Positions 49,241-61,243 of a DNA stretch of 64,000 nucleotides are shown here, piece after piece. The notes beneath the pieces are model-generated. The model saw nothing but the letters and a program-made list of their open reading frames with translations, made no database searches and had not been told where the DNA came from. This DNA is from Viscum album (Eukaryota > Streptophyta > Magnoliopsida > Santalales > Viscaceae), in the NCBI GenBank assembly GCA_963277665.1, contig OY728158.1, positions 599,998,818 through 600,062,817 on the forward strand, read 5' to 3'. How positions within the stretch are numbered: position 1 is the first letter of the stretch; every line of letters starts with the position of its first letter. A program made the position numbers and the translations under genes.

Positions 49241-50948
49241 TGACACACGCCTATCATAGGGTGTGACCAAAGTAATTTAATTTTCCTAGTGCAGCATAGA
49301 GGCTGACAAGGGTCATCTCTCTTCAGGAGCCTTTTCAGTCATTAAATCACTTAAGCTAATTAAACTAAACTACTTCTTTTGGTTTTTTTATATTACCTAG
49401 GAATGTAATAAAATTTAATTAAAATAAAATATAAAACTAACATGCAATGAGAAAATGTAATTAATTGAGAACGAACTTGTCCATTATGGGTTGGTTTGTG
49501 GGTTTCATCATTCTCCTTGTTGGTATTTAAATTAAGTTTGATAATTCAATTATGACATCTCATTCATGAATTACTATTCTTTTTTTATTGGTGTGAAATC
49601 TTGAATGAATTTAGCAATCTTAACTTCATCTCCTCCTATAATCAAGTTTGATGGCACACCTCGATCGAGAGTGTGACATCTTCCAAGACCTGGCTCCATC
49701 ATATGCCATTTCAACCATTTAATGGCTCAATTCCATCATATGAAGAGCTTGTATCCATTAAAAGGGAGGGAAAATTTTAATAAAATAATATAAATGAGTT
49801 TGAGATTTGTGTCGTGCTGGACGATCGCCACACCCGTGCACATCACTCTTTCTCATCACAAACTTAATAAAACATTGGAATTTAAGCATAGAATAAATGA
49901 AATTTCCACATAGCTCCCCCAAGCCAAGTCTCGAGTTAACCCCTCATTTTTTATGGTAATATTTCATGGTGGATAATATGATAAGAATAAAATAAGAAAA
50001 TAAGGATAAAATATGAAGAAGAAAACAGAGTGGATGGGTGGACACAGAAATAAAAATAATGCATGAATTTTATTAGAAATCTAAATTACAATTGAAAACT
50101 AAAACAAAAATAATGAAAAGAAATAAATAAAAAAATTAAATGGGAAAGATTTTTGGCCTATCCTTCTCTCGGTGGATATCTCCTCCTTGGTGCCTTGAAG
50201 AAATTTAATGGAGAATGGGTTGATTTGGGAAGAAGGTGAGGGCCTCCTTTTATAGGCAGAATTATGGACCTTGAAGGTTTGCACCATGTTGTCCCAATAA
50301 ATGGAAAATTTACTAATTTACCCCTTCATAAATATTGTTCTATAATGGGTCATCCATTCCCCCTACAAGTTTCAGCTCATTTGGCCACCGTTTGTAGGAG
50401 TTATGAATTTTTTATTGGCGGTTTCTGTTTCTGGATGAAGATTCCTAGATGGTTCCTCCAAAAGTATGTCTTTAAATAGCTGCCTTAATGACTCAAAACT
50501 CCCATAAATTTGTTTTAGAGTCGTTACAATATGTCCTCGTTATATCCCAGGTGGAAACACCTCATTTATATATGTGTAGGCTGAGTTTGGGTTCTATTAC
50601 AGTGGTGGGGTCTACGTTTTCCGCTAGGACAAATGTCAAACTTCAATGAATTTTGATTCCCTTTAGATGGCCGAATCAGCTCCTAGTCCAGAAGACAAAG
50701 TTGAATGAACTAAAATCAGGATTCTAAAAAAAATTAATCACAAAAGTTCGATTTATATTTTTCATGAAATGATTAAAATACCCTTGATGTAAAAATCTGT
50801 CTAAAATCCATAATTATGTGTTTTTCAACATTTTTCTCAAAATACATCATAAATCCAAAATTGATTCATGTAAACTCAAATTAATTATTTAGGATGATTA
50901 AAATAGTTGAAATTCATACAAAAAATGTAGAAAATATTATCTTTATCA
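49241..50948 (-). repeat. 5' LTR of nested element
   Basis: Begins TGACACACGCC and ends CTTTATCA on the plus strand. Differences from the 3' LTR are mostly single bases, visibly fewer than between the LTRs of the LARD-like elements. This fits a younger insertion. Confidence 0.93.
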
Positions 50949-50953
50949 GTGTT
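50949..50953. other. Target site duplication of nested element, right copy (decayed)
   Basis: GTGTT, followed by TCATTCCAG where the partner LTR has TCGTCCCAG. So this 5-mer corresponds to GCATT. Confidence 0.6.
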
Positions 50954-52796
50954 TCATTCCAGTAATCTTCAACCCCATTTGGTAAGATCATTTATTCAAT
51001 CATTTATTAATAGTATTATTACATTCCCAAATTCCCTGTCATTCAAGAAATCATTATAATCTACCAATACAAGAGGCTCAACATGGGGAGTAGGTGAACT
51101 ACCCATCAATACTTTTCCACCTATATCAAGAGCATAGACTCATCCTCCATCAAAAATATAAACATTGAAAGCACATGGTATACCCCACGTGTCTTCACCC
51201 CTTTTGAGAGGAGGGTAAGAAAGGAAAAATTCCTTAAGAAGTAGGGAATGTAAACAAGATAAAAAACCAAAAAGATTCATAAAACATCCAGTCATTCATA
51301 TCAAACCTGAGTCATCATCTCTGGTGTCCTCCCTGACACACACATGCCATAATCAATGCATCTCTTCCCTCATGGTATCAAATTCCACCACAACCAAGGG
51401 GCCTCCCTACCCCACATATAACAACAACCATCTAGAATCACATCAAAAAAAATTAGTCAGAAACAAACATCATATCAACTGGTCTATTTTCCCTTAAACA
51501 AGGCATCCAGCCTTCATACATACGGAGAACTCATGCCACCAATGAAAAAGGAACTCATCCTTACAAGAAATTGGGAAACTCAGAAACCTACCAGACATTA
51601 TGTTTTATCAAATATTTTATTCCTTAATCCATTTGGAATTAACCTATTTATTATTTGTAGGTTCCAACTATGGGTAACCTAAACAGTAAGCTATCACAAA
51701 TTAATTAATCATTCTTACTGCATCAATATGATTATCATAAATTTACAACAACAACCAAATTCATTTGCATGACTCATTATCTTCTAGAAATAATTATAAT
51801 TATTCCTATTTTAAGTTATTCACCAATTAACCTCAAGAATGGCATGATAAACAAGGAAAGTATACATATCACACTATCTATCAAAACAAGAGGAAATACA
51901 ATACGATTGATAACAATTATTTTAATCATGTTCAATTATTAATTATGTCAATCCCATTGTGATCTGGTGAGCTAAATCATTATAACTCTATGATTTCATG
52001 TAATAGAATAGAGAAGCCCTGAATCCCCTACCTCAAATGGCTATTGAATTCTTTATACTAGAATGATCTGCATAATGGATTATTATAGTCTCCCCCACGA
52101 AAATTGCATCAACTCGACGACGTCGCGACATGACCGCACCAAACGACACCCAAGAAAAATCCATAAGAAACATGGATATCACATACCATAAAATTGAAAG
52201 GAGAAATGGTAGAATAAGGATAAAATAAAACAAATTAAAATAGGTAGATCATACTTTCTATTGATGATTGATCAACACTTACTGCTTGTACCAAAACATG
52301 GGGTATGCATGCAGTAGGAAGAAACTGCAAGGGGAAACCATACAAGGATTATGGTTAGATCACACTGCTCATATGGGAAGATAGAAATGTTAAATTGTCT
52401 CACACTAGGTAAAAAGAGGGTAGAACAAGGGAGGAAGATATCTCGAGCCTTTAGAAGATTTAAAAGAGTCGGTTTAAGATACACTGGATTTTCTATTAAA
52501 AGAGGATAGCATTAAACCCCGTAGTTTGACCATGTGAAAACATCCCAATCCTTAAAAATTTAATATAGGAGTTATGGGATTTAAATCATACTTAAATTAA
52601 TTAAAATAAGTCTTTGAATGCATTTTATTTCAAATAAAGAATCAAAGGGGTGAAACTATAGGAAGATGGAAACACTATTCCCAAAACTGGAAATTTGGAA
52701 GGAAAAGTTTTGGCGATAAGTCACCTCGACCTCCCAGAACACCTCAAACACCAAATTTTATCAAAGGAATGTACCAGAGAGGTCCGGTAAATTACA
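50949..52796 (-). repeat. 3' LTR of the gypsy element, proximal part
   Basis: Matches 59268-61101, for example CATCTCTGGTGTCCTCC at 51315 and 59628, and GACCAGAGAGG-like ends. It begins with GTGTT, the decayed right target duplication of the nested element, and ends AAATTACA at 52796. Confidence 0.9.
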
Positions 52797-53029
52797 TCAT
52801 ATACCTGTCAAAACATTCTTGTCCTCTATAATTTAAAACAATCCTAAAAGGAAACAAAAAAGGGTTATGAACAACTACCCATCAAGATACCTCTCAAAAG
52901 AGAGCAAGCCACAAAAATAAACAAAAGAAAGCCATCTCATAAGAATGAAAGCTTTAAAACCCAAAATCAAACATCATTACATGAAAAGAGTTAAACATAA
53001 AACAAATTGGGGTAATAATCATGTATTTT
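52797..53029 (-). other. Gypsy 3' noncoding region
   Basis: About 230 bp between the end of pol and the 3' LTR. I see no clear polypurine tract; the closest is an AGAGGACAAGAA-like run near 52815-52827. Confidence 0.5.
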
Positions 53030-53230
53030 CGACTCATGTTACCATATAATATCATCCACGCCACCGTGTAACCACAAGACATGAACCAAGGGATAGCATG
53101 CCCACACAACACCTTCTCCATACAGTCCTGGATCTCTACAAGCCACTCCTTAAAGGTCTCTTAATCTTCAACATAGATCTCACCTGAATAGATGATGTGA
53201 GATTCAACATGAAGTTAATGATGGAGCTGT
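53030..53230 (-). pseudogene. Gypsy C-terminal tail with chromodomain remnant
   Basis: Upstream, near 53230, lies a His-Asn-Val-Phe-His stretch of the integrase tail (Ile-His-Asn-Val-Phe-His...). The last readable frame, 53110-53035, gives a Leu-Val-His-Val-Leu-Trp-Leu-His then Gly-Gly-Val-Asp-Asp-Ile-Ile-Trp block. It corresponds to the Val-Leu-Trp...Glu-Glu-Ala-Thr-Trp core of chromovirus chromodomains, which tether integrase to modified histones (family knowledge). The aromatic positions are partly kept. The call rests on this short block and on position. Confidence 0.65.
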
Positions 53231-53549
53231 AAATCATGAAAAACATTGTGTATCTGGCTCATCTAAGGGGGGAAGTGCTACCTGATACGATGTAGCTCCA
53301 ATATGAGCCAACACCATGGAAGGCCCAACAAACTAGGGATAAATCTTACTCCCATGACCAAAACATCACTGCCCATGCCGGGGAGTAACCATTAGAAACA
53401 CATGATCCCCAACATCAAAATATAAAGGAATCTTCCTTTGATTGGAATATGATTTCTGAAAATTGAGTGTTGCCTTCATCCCCACATGAATCACCTAAAC
53501 CATCTTTGTCGTATTCTGCACTAATTCCGGTCTAGGAATTTCAGACTCT

Positions 53550-54240
53550 TTGACCCCAATCCATCACAACAGAGAACAAAAAGTTTGTCCATACAAGGAT
53601 TCAAACAGCACCATACTGATAGTGGATTGAAAACTATTTTTTAATAGAACTTCACAAAGTGTAAGTTCCTCATTTGAAAATCTCCAATATCTAGCACACA
53701 AGAGTGCAACATGTCTTCAGGAGTCTGGATAGTCTTCTCTATCTGACTGTCCCTTTAAAGATACAAATCAGTACTAAGGCATAGCTCTGAACCGAAATAA
53801 TGGTGGATACCTCTTCACACCCTAGAGTTAAAATAAGGATCTATGTTGGAAATGATCATCCTCAGGACTTTGTGGAGTCTCACAACCTCTACTAGATACT
53901 TCTTCGACAAAACCACCATTGATCTTGACTCCTTGATCGCTATGAAGTGGGATGATTTTTTTAAATGATCCACCACCACAAAAATAGCGTCATGGAATCC
54001 CTAAGATCAAGGTAAATCGGTAATAGGGTCCATTAAATTGTCCTCCACTTAAACTAAAGAACATCTAACTACTGGAGAAAACCACCTGGGACACGGTGCT
54101 CAGCCTTCACCTTCTTGAAGACCAAACATAGAGACACAAACACTGAAACTGCATCCTTCATCCTAGGATACCAAAAATGACTCATCAATGCTTAGTACAT
54201 ATTTTCCATGCCAGTATGTACAATTTAAGGTCAACTATGG
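53550..54240 (-). pseudogene. Gypsy integrase (decayed)
   Basis: Integrase inserts the element into the host genome. The N-terminal zinc-binding part reads His-Thr-Gly-Met-Glu-Asn-Met-Tyr (His codon 54216-54218), then His-Phe-Trp-Tyr-Pro-Arg-Met-Lys. A Cys-Leu-Val-Phe stretch follows that has lost the second Cys of the HHCC set, then Val-Lys-Ala-Glu-His. The catalytic core follows from about 54060 leftward (Phe-Lys-Trp...Trp-Thr), with frameshifts; I could not place all of the D,D,E residues. Confidence 0.8.
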
Positions 54241-54479
54241 AACTCTCTGAGAACTCTCTCACGTATAGCCGAAGAAACAAAAAAAAACTTTTCTGATACA
54301 ACAATCAATGTTGTTCATCCTTGTACCAACCATCATGGGCCTCAACACAAAAAACTCTATCAATATACACCTCCACATATAGATCCCCCAATTGGGACTC
54401 CTCTACCTACTACCCCATATATGACTACACCATAATCTAAAATAGACAACCACTACCCCCAATTTCTCCCATATCTATA

Positions 54480-54900
54480 TGCAACACTGAATATTCTCCC
54501 ATTACTCTATAGGAATCACTATATTTTTTCCTTGAATCACTATTCCACTTCCTTCTCCGTGAATCAGCTACAAAATTACCCTTTCCATGTGTTTACGATA
54601 TTCCTATGTCATATTCGTGTAATAATTCTATCCACCAAAGCTACTGCAATTTCAAGTCACACTGGGTGAAAACATACCACAGACTCTTATGATTGGTGAA
54701 AACCATAAAGTGATCACCAACAGGGTAATGTATGTAAAACATTAGAGAAGAAACCATGGATTCCAAATCAATATCATCTGTGGCATAGTAAATTTCATGG
54801 GGATGAAACTACCAAGACCCATAATAAATGAATGATATCTGCTCCATCAGAACACAGCCTTAACCCAGATGTGAAGCATCACTAAAAACAACAAACTAAA
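54480..54900 (-). pseudogene. Gypsy RNase H (decayed)
   Basis: RNase H removes RNA from the hybrid. A frame beginning near 54898 reads Phe-Val-Val-Phe-Ser-Asp-Ala-Ser-His-Leu-Gly, then a stop, then Gly-Cys-Val-Leu-Met-Glu-Gln. This is the first catalytic-Asp block of gypsy RNase H, with that Asp (54878-54880) retained. The rest is broken by stops and frameshifts toward 54480. Confidence 0.75.
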
Positions 54901-54959
54901 CTCCCACCGTTGGAAGACAAAAAATCAGAGCACTGACTAAATTTTCTTTAAGATAATCA

Positions 54960-55900
54960 AAATATTCATGACACTAATCATTCCACATGAACACCTGATA
55001 CTTCCTGGACAATGTTTTCATAGGAGTATCTACCTGAGATAAATTGTCTATAACTGCATGTTGTAGCATGTGATACCAAGGAAGCTATGCACCAATTTCA
55101 TTATCTTGTGGTATTCCCAATAAAAACTGCTTCTATCTTCAATGGATACCCAACTAATCCCTAATGGGATAAAAAAATTCACTATTAAATGGATTTCTCG
55201 TGCCCAAAAATGACACTTCGACAACTTCTTGAATAGCTGAAGTTGACGAAGAACTCACAAAATAGCATGTAGATGCTCTGCATGCTCCTCCTCAGACACA
55301 GAGTACACTATAATGTAATCGATGAAAACCAACAATAAATTAGCTATGAAATCACATAACATTGTGTTCATCAATCCCATGAACACAACTAGATCATTCA
55401 TCACACCGAACAACATTACAAAGAACTCATAATTCCCATGACGACAATGAAAAGAAGTATTTAGGATATCCTCACCCTTCACATGCTTTTGATGATATCC
55501 TGACCTCAAATAGATCTTCGAGAACCAACTTGCACCCTTTAGTTGTTCGAATAAATCATTAATCCATGGAAGAGGATAAAAATTATTCATTATCACTTTA
55601 TTTAAGTAAAGATAATCTATAAACAACCGCAAACTTCCCTTATCCTTATTTATGAACAATACTGGTATGCCCCATGGTTACACACTTGGCCTAACAAAAT
55701 TGCATTGTAACAGACTATCATGTTGTATATGCAGATCCAACAACTCAAAAGGTTTCATCCTATATGGAGACATAGAGACAAGAGATGCTCTGGGATGTTT
55801 CTCGATCTGAAAATCGATCTCTCCTCGAGGGGGTAATGCTACGACTTCATCTAAAAAAACATCCAGGTACTTTTCGATGATCCAATGAAACACCAAATGT
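54960..55900 (-). pseudogene. pol: Gypsy reverse transcriptase (decayed, both catalytic Asp changed)
   Basis: This enzyme copies RNA into DNA. The frame 55896-55678 holds the upstream linker (Asp-Val-Phe...Leu-Pro-Pro-Arg-Gly-Glu-Ile-Asp-Phe) and the Tyr-Arg-Met block. The frame 55659-55255 continues with the fingers and palm. The first palm motif reads WFSKIYLRSGYHQ, where Tyr (codon 55510-55512) replaces the catalytic Asp. The second reads Phe-Ile-Asp-Tyr at 55315-55326, where the last Asp of the Asp-Asp pair is Tyr. The thumb and connection continue leftward to about 54960. The two long frames are separated by one stop near 55677. The changes make it inactive regardless of the stops. Confidence 0.92.
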
Positions 55901-56079
55901 TGTACCTATGAAGAAATCAGCATCATATCAGCTATCAAGTATGATAATAACGGAACACTCCTCTAACCCATCTGAGGGTCTCGCTCACCAACAAACACTA
56001 CTAGATCTCCATCAGCATCAAATAACTCCACCTACCTTTAGAATAAATCTATGATAGCCTACACTGAATATATCCAATC

Positions 56080-56420
56080 CATTCTAAGGATGATATTTTA
56101 TGATTGTATCCATAAATATAAGAAATCACCCAAAGAGTGGTGTTTCCCTAGCACTAGATAACAGTCTCTACATACTTCAAACAAGTCTGCTTGACCTCCA
56201 AGTAGCGTAGTCAATGCCAAGGGAACTGGAAGCCTCTCTACCTCTTATAACAAATAATGGACAAGGGATGGTGATATGAGGGAGTGTGTTGCTCCTAAAT
56301 TAAATAATGTATACACCCATGTAGAAAAAAAAAAGAAAAGGGTACCTCGAATGAGATCTATCTCGCCTGTCACTAGAAACACTAAAGCATGAAGCTGACC
56401 ACGACCTACTTCACAGCCTC
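56080..56420 (-). pseudogene. pro: Gypsy aspartic protease (decayed, catalytic Asp lost)
   Basis: The protease cuts the polyprotein. The active-site loop at 56281-56301 reads Asn-Leu-Gly-Ala-Thr-His-Ser where chromoviruses have Asp-x-Gly-Ala-Thr-His-Ser, so the catalytic Asp has become Asn (a single G-to-A change). Downstream are a Val-Cys-Arg-Asp-Cys block near 56180 and an Ile-Leu-Arg-Met-Asp-Trp block near 56080, typical of the C-terminal half of this protease. Stops and a short A/T insertion (56326-56336) break the frame. Confidence 0.8.
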
Positions 56421-56599
56421 TCTAACCCTGATGTTGACCACCACCCTGACCATTCTCTGAACTCTAAGGATGGGGAGTGTCAGAGGGCTTTCTATTGCCC
56501 ACCCCATCAGCTCTCTACTTATCCAATGCGGGTGTAACAAGATGTTGTTATCTCGGCTAGAACTTCCCCAACAAAGGAACCAGGAGAGGAAGACCTGGT

Positions 56600-57420
56600 G
56601 CACAATGACTGCTCTGAAACGTCGGGCACTCTAGATGCTGATGACCATGTCCTACACAAGAAAAACAAGTGTTTGGTCCCTTGACATAGGCCTAAGAGAT
56701 GACACCCCTAGAGAAATGATATTCTGAGGGTGGGTACCTACCCCCAACTGAACCAAAAATATTCTGCCCTGAAAACCGGTAACACCGGACCATAGATCTG
56801 CTTCATGAGGAATCAAGAAGAATCTCCTATTATGAAAATATGGTTCTATATAATGTCCTCTAGAGGGAATTTTTCCTCTCCATCACCTCTAGATATGTCT
56901 TCAGCATATATGGGGTGACCTGGCACTGGATCTCTGGATGCAAATCCCCCTCGAAATGCCTCACCCTGGCCTCCACATCTGGAAACAGGTCTAAAAGATA
57001 TCATAAAAGGTTCTTAAAATAGATTCCAAACTCTTGAACATTCGATCTCCCTTATGGAAAGGTAAGTAGCTCCGGGTGAATTTACACCCTCATGGTCGAA
57101 TAAAGAAACTCAGCTCTAAACTTGTCTCAAAACTCCTCCCAAGAGAACGCCAAATCCTCGTGATCCCTGGGGAACCAGAAACACCATTTACTTGCTTCCC
57201 CACACATCATCATCACAAAAAAATACACCCAATTCTCCTTCCGAGCATGAATCAAACCGATGGATACCTCAAACTCCTCAAACCGGTCTTCTGTGACTGT
57301 ATCTGAAACGAATTCCTCATACTTCTGTAGATTTTGGCACTAAAACTCACAGAGTTTCCTCCTCCAAGTGTCTTTTTCATCAACCTCTACCCTACGGTGA
57401 TCTTCTGGTATAGCCTGCTA
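56600..57420 (-). pseudogene. gag: Gypsy gag (decayed)
   Basis: Gag forms the particle that packages element RNA. Reading right to left, a frame with a few stops gives a Trp-Arg-Arg-Lys...Gln-Lys-Tyr start near 57370. Next comes the Gly-Glu-Ala-Ser-Lys-Trp-Cys block at 57183-57206 and a Ser-Trp-Glu-Glu-Phe...Phe-Arg-Ala-Glu-Phe stretch just below 57160. This is the usual core of the plant Retrotrans_gag domain. The Pro-Asp-Val-Glu-Ala-Arg-Val-Arg block lies near 56960. It ends with an intact CCHC knuckle at 56626-56667. Interruptions include stops after Glu-Glu-Phe and around 57000. Plus-strand frames here (57076-57306) are antisense shadows. Confidence 0.85.
56626..56667 (-). other. Intact CCHC zinc knuckle in gypsy gag
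   Basis: Fourteen codons read CFSCVGHGHQHLEC, an exact CX2CX4HX4C. It would bind RNA in the gag protein. It is intact although the frame around it is broken. Confidence 0.85.
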
Positions 57421-57831
57421 GACATATTCAATGGGAACCAGATGAGGATGTCAACCTGGAGCTATACCTGAAAAATAACAAATAGTTAGAGCTCTTAAAC
57501 ATGGAATATTGAAGACTCAATATTAATTTTTTTTATTTTAATCATTTTATATTAACATATTCAAATGTCTACCAATTCAAACACAATACTAACTAATAAT
57601 GATGCATGATCCTTTCCTAGGTCTCTACCCTGAAACTAGTATCACCACATTTAGTAGCCACTGTAAATTTAATGGTCCATGCATCATATCATAGGGAGAC
57701 TTAAACACCTATGTCTCAGCTAGTATATAGTTTTTACATCACTTGAAAAACTAGATTGACACCATTTCCCTACCAACCCATGAAACCTCACCTATGCCTA
57801 ACACCAAACTCCATCATATCCCTCAACTAGA

Positions 57832-57843
57832 ACTCTAATACAA
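57832..57843 (-). promoter_or_regulatory. Primer binding site of the gypsy element (initiator tRNA-Met)
   Basis: The plus strand ACTCTAATACAA corresponds to GCTCTGATACCA, the 3' end of plant initiator tRNA-Met, with three changes (two G-to-A, one C-to-A). It lies three bases from the LTR, where minus-strand DNA synthesis would be primed. Confidence 0.75.
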
Positions 57844-57846
57844 CAC

Positions 57847-60800
57847 TTTCACAAACCCCTCCCCACAAGGTGTACCCCTTTTAGACTTAAAATGTAAGAA
57901 TGGAGATAGTGTCCCATGAGTCCCACCTCTAGTATTCCCCAGGTTGGCGACTAGCACCGAGGGTATAGAAAACACACAAATGGGAGGAATTACCCCTTAT
58001 GAGACCACATGTGGAAGAGAGAGATAATAAATAAAACAAATAAATCCAAATAAGACTAAAATATTAAAGGAAACCCAAGTTCACATATGTAATGTCATGG
58101 AAGAACTAATACAGCTGAAGGGGAAACTGCATGTACCAAAAGAATGTGAAAACGACCGAGACCATGAAGCCCAAATAGCTCCGGGAACCCCAAGCTAGTA
58201 ATAACCAGCCTGATCTCCAAACTTCTCCATGTGACCCAAAAAATAGTTTATATATACATGGGGTGAGTATAACTATATACTCACTAGGATCCTCCTTGAA
58301 CCCTCTCGTACAAAAGTAAAGAAAGAATAATAAAGCCCAGTAAACAATAATTGAAAATAACTCGTCAGCTAAACTGTTATACTAAGTTCCCACCCTCACC
58401 ATGGATACTCTAACCAAGTATCGCATAAATTATTACATAATATAATAAATAATATCAAGGGTACCCCTCTACCACTTCTTCATTAGTTTTCCACTTTTCC
58501 CCAATGTTTCACGTCCTAAGCATCCCTCTCCAAAAATTTGTGCCCGCAGACACCTGGGCGAAGAAACATAATATGAACCTCATGCAACAAAACCACTATC
58601 TTCATGTAACCAAAGACTATACATAATGTGTATCATACATCAGGCATTATTCCTCAACCCATTACATACCATACACCGTGTAAGGACCCTCATGCCATCA
58701 AAGACTATACACGTTACACCTATAGTAGTCCATAGGAAACTATATCCAGAATATAAGTGTGTGAATAATCACAAGCTATTAAAACCCTATACATATATAT
58801 ATGGGGGAATCTAACTGTTGTGACTACCAACACAAGTAACTACCAGGAGAAGAGAGCGGGACCAAATGGTGAAGTCAGGCATCCATCCTCCCACTCGAAT
58901 GTTGGTAAAAACACCCCCAGGGATCAGAATCCCTAGGGTGTCAGTTTCCCTAACTAATGGGGTGAATTATCATATATAGACACAAAATTATAGAATATAC
59001 TATAGCTCACAACCACACTATGGGAATGACCTAGTCTTAGACTCAACTACAGCTAACGTCTCTTAGACTCTCTACTTCCACTACTAAGATTAGGTATCCT
59101 ATAAGAATATAACCATTTAAGGATATTTATATGTTATGTAATTCCATTTTTATCATTTTAACTTTACATAATTAATTCATTAAACATTAATTAACCATTA
59201 TTAATTCCATATTATATTACCTAAGCATCACACAAAAATTCCAGTGCTCCTTTAAATTGTGTCCTCTGCATTTCGTCCCAGCAAGCTCTAACCCCATGGA
59301 TTTACATCATTTATTCAATAATTTATTAAGAGCAATATTACTTTCCATATTCCAAGATATTCTAGAAAACATTCTAAGATACCAACACAAGGGTCTCAAA
59401 ATGGTGAGTAGGTAAACTACCCATCGAGTCTTTTCCAACTACAGCAAGATTGTAGACCCATCCTCCCTTAAGAATCTAAACACGAAAAGCATGTGGCATA
59501 CAACGTTCATCTTTTCCCCTTTTAGAAGAAGGGTAAGAATGACCAGCTTCCTTGAGAAGTGAAGAATGTAATACACATAAAAAAAAGATTCAAAAAACAT
59601 CCAATCATTCATAGGCAACACGATTCATCATCTCTGGTGTCCTCCCCAACACCCACATGCATAAACTGATGCATCTCACCACTCTTGGCATGAACTACTG
59701 CCACAACCAATGTGCCTCCCTCCCCACACATATCATAACATCCCTACAGGGTTGTATCACAACACAAGTATTAGAAAACAAACATTATATCAACTAGTCC
59801 CTTGGCCCTTAAACAAGGCATCCAACCTTCATACATAATGGGAACTCATGGCTCCAAAGCACAAGGCACTCAGCCTTAGAAGTAAGAGGGTAACTCATAA
59901 CCCTACTAAACATTATCTTTTATCAAATAGTCGAATCCTTAATCCATCTAGAATTAAAACATTTATTATTTGTATGTTCCAACTATGGGTAGTCTAAATA
60001 GTAGTTTAACACAAATTAATTAAACATGTTTACTTAATCAATTTTATTGTCATCAATTTATAACAGTAACAACTATATTCATTTACATGCCTCTTTATCT
60101 TTGAAAAATAATTACAATAAATACTAGTTTATGTTATTTACCAATTTCCATCAAGAAAAGAATTCTAAACAAGGCAAGCATAGATATCACACTATCTAGA
60201 AAAATAAGAGGCAATAGCATACGATCGATACCATTTATTTTAATCCAGTTAAAATATTATGTATGTCAATACCATTGTGATCTTGTGGGATAAATAATGC
60301 TAACTCTATGATTGAATATAAGAGAATATAGGATCCACGAATCCCCTACCTCAAAATGTTTTGATGTTCTTTATATGAGAACGATCTACATAATAGATTA
60401 CGATCACCTCCCCGCGATAACTACGGACGCCATTACACGACCACACCAACCGAAACCCAAGAAAACTCTATTAGAAGCATGGAGGGAAATTTACATAACA
60501 TGGAAAGGAGAAATAGTAGAATAAGGATTGAATAAAACACAAGAATAGAGGTAAATCATACCTTTTATTGATGATGTATCGACACTTCTTTTTTGCACTA
60601 AAACAGGGGGTGTGCACGCAGCATGAAGAAACTTCAAGGGAAAAATATCTGATGATTAAAGTTCAATCACACTTCCCCTATGGGAAGAAGGGAAGGTTCT
60701 AGGGTCTCTCACTAGGTAAAAATAAGGTAGAACAAGTAAAGAAGATACCTCATTCCTTTAAAATATTTGACAACGTCGGTTTAAGATACGTTGGATTTTC

Positions 60801-61101
60801 CATTAAAAGGGGATCACATTAAACCATGCATTTTGACCAACTAATGACATCCTAGGCCTCGGGAAAAATTAATACATGAGTTATGGGATTTGAATCTACC
60901 TTAAATGCATTAAAATAAGGATTTTAATGAATTTCACATCAAAGAAATTGTCGAAGGGGAAAAACTGTAAGTATATGGAAACTCAGTTCACAAAACTAGA
61001 AATTTGGACAAGTGTTACGGATAAGTCACATTGACCTCCCGGAACACTTAAAACACTTAATTTCAGCAAAATAATGGACCAGAGAGGCCCAAGAAATTAC
61101 A
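57847..61101 (-). repeat. 5' LTR of the gypsy element
   Basis: This 3255-bp, uninterrupted LTR starts on the plus strand TTTCACAAACCCCTCCCCAC, a changed TGTCACGAACCC, and ends AAATTACA. It aligns with 43232-44692 plus 50949-52796. Its GCATT at 59268-59272 is the pre-insertion form of the site at which the nested element entered the other LTR. Plus-strand frames at 58626-58814 and 60312-60524 and the minus frame at 59439-59621 are in LTR DNA and are not genes. Confidence 0.92.
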
Positions 61102-61106
61102 ATTAA
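61102..61106. other. Target site duplication of the gypsy element, right copy
   Basis: ATTAA directly after the LTR end TTACA, identical to 43227-43231. Confidence 0.85.
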
Positions 61107-61231
61107 ATTATATCATATATCATTCATCTCATGCATCTTAATATGGAACTAATAACTATAGTTTGATAATAATCATGTCAGGATTACATTCACTATATTG
61201 TAGTCGGTGCTTTAGTGAACAATACTCAACA
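61102..61231 (-). repeat. Copia 3' LTR, first part
   Basis: On the minus strand it begins TGTTGAGTATTGTTCACT directly after a TAGCGGGATAT polypurine tract, the normal copia arrangement. About 130 bp in, it is broken by the gypsy element. Bases 61102-61106 (ATTAA) are one copy of that element's target duplication. Confidence 0.75.
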
Positions 61232-61243
61232 ATATCCCGCTAA
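61232..61243 (-). promoter_or_regulatory. Polypurine tract of the copia element
   Basis: TTAGCGGGATAT on the minus strand immediately before TGTTGAG, a slightly changed form of the usual purine tract preceding copia 3' LTRs. Confidence 0.65.

Larger units (their letters stand above)
44693..50948 (-). mobile_element. Nested non-autonomous LTR retrotransposon (tRNA-Asp primed)
   Basis: A 6256-bp element inserted in the 3' LTR of the gypsy element. LTRs are 44693-46398 (3', 1706 bp) and 49241-50948 (5', 1708 bp), both with TG...CA ends. Internal DNA is 2.84 kb with no pol. A primer site for tRNA-Asp lies at 49219-49236 and a polypurine tract at 46399-46413. One open frame of 106 codons remains at 48761-49081. 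The target duplication is decayed: TCATT on the left and GTGTT on the right, where the uninterrupted partner LTR has GCATT. tRNA-Asp priming and this internal layout are typical of Athila/Tat-related gypsy elements and their non-autonomous derivatives (family knowledge). It is the youngest insertion of the nest. Confidence 0.92.
43232..61101 (-). mobile_element. Ty3/gypsy chromovirus, Del/Tekay-like, with a nested insertion
   Basis: Complete element, 17.9 kb as it stands and about 11.6 kb without the nested insertion. The 5' LTR is 57847-61101. The 3' LTR is 43232-52796, split by the nested element at 44693-50948. Internal DNA is 52797-57846 (5.05 kb). A perfect 5-bp target duplication ATTAA flanks it (43227-43231 and 61102-61106). 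The primer site next to the 5' LTR matches initiator tRNA-Met. The order gag, protease, reverse transcriptase, RNase H, integrase, chromodomain identifies a chromovirus, and long LTRs with this primer site fit the Del/Tekay lineage (family knowledge). All frames are interrupted and key catalytic residues are lost. Confidence 0.93.

Noticed and set aside
56406..56603. 65-codon minus-strand frame as a separate gene
   Set aside because: It is another frame across the gag-protease junction of the gypsy element, a shadow of the decayed polyprotein.
57076..57306. 76-codon plus-strand frame as a gene
   Set aside because: Antisense to the gypsy gag domain.
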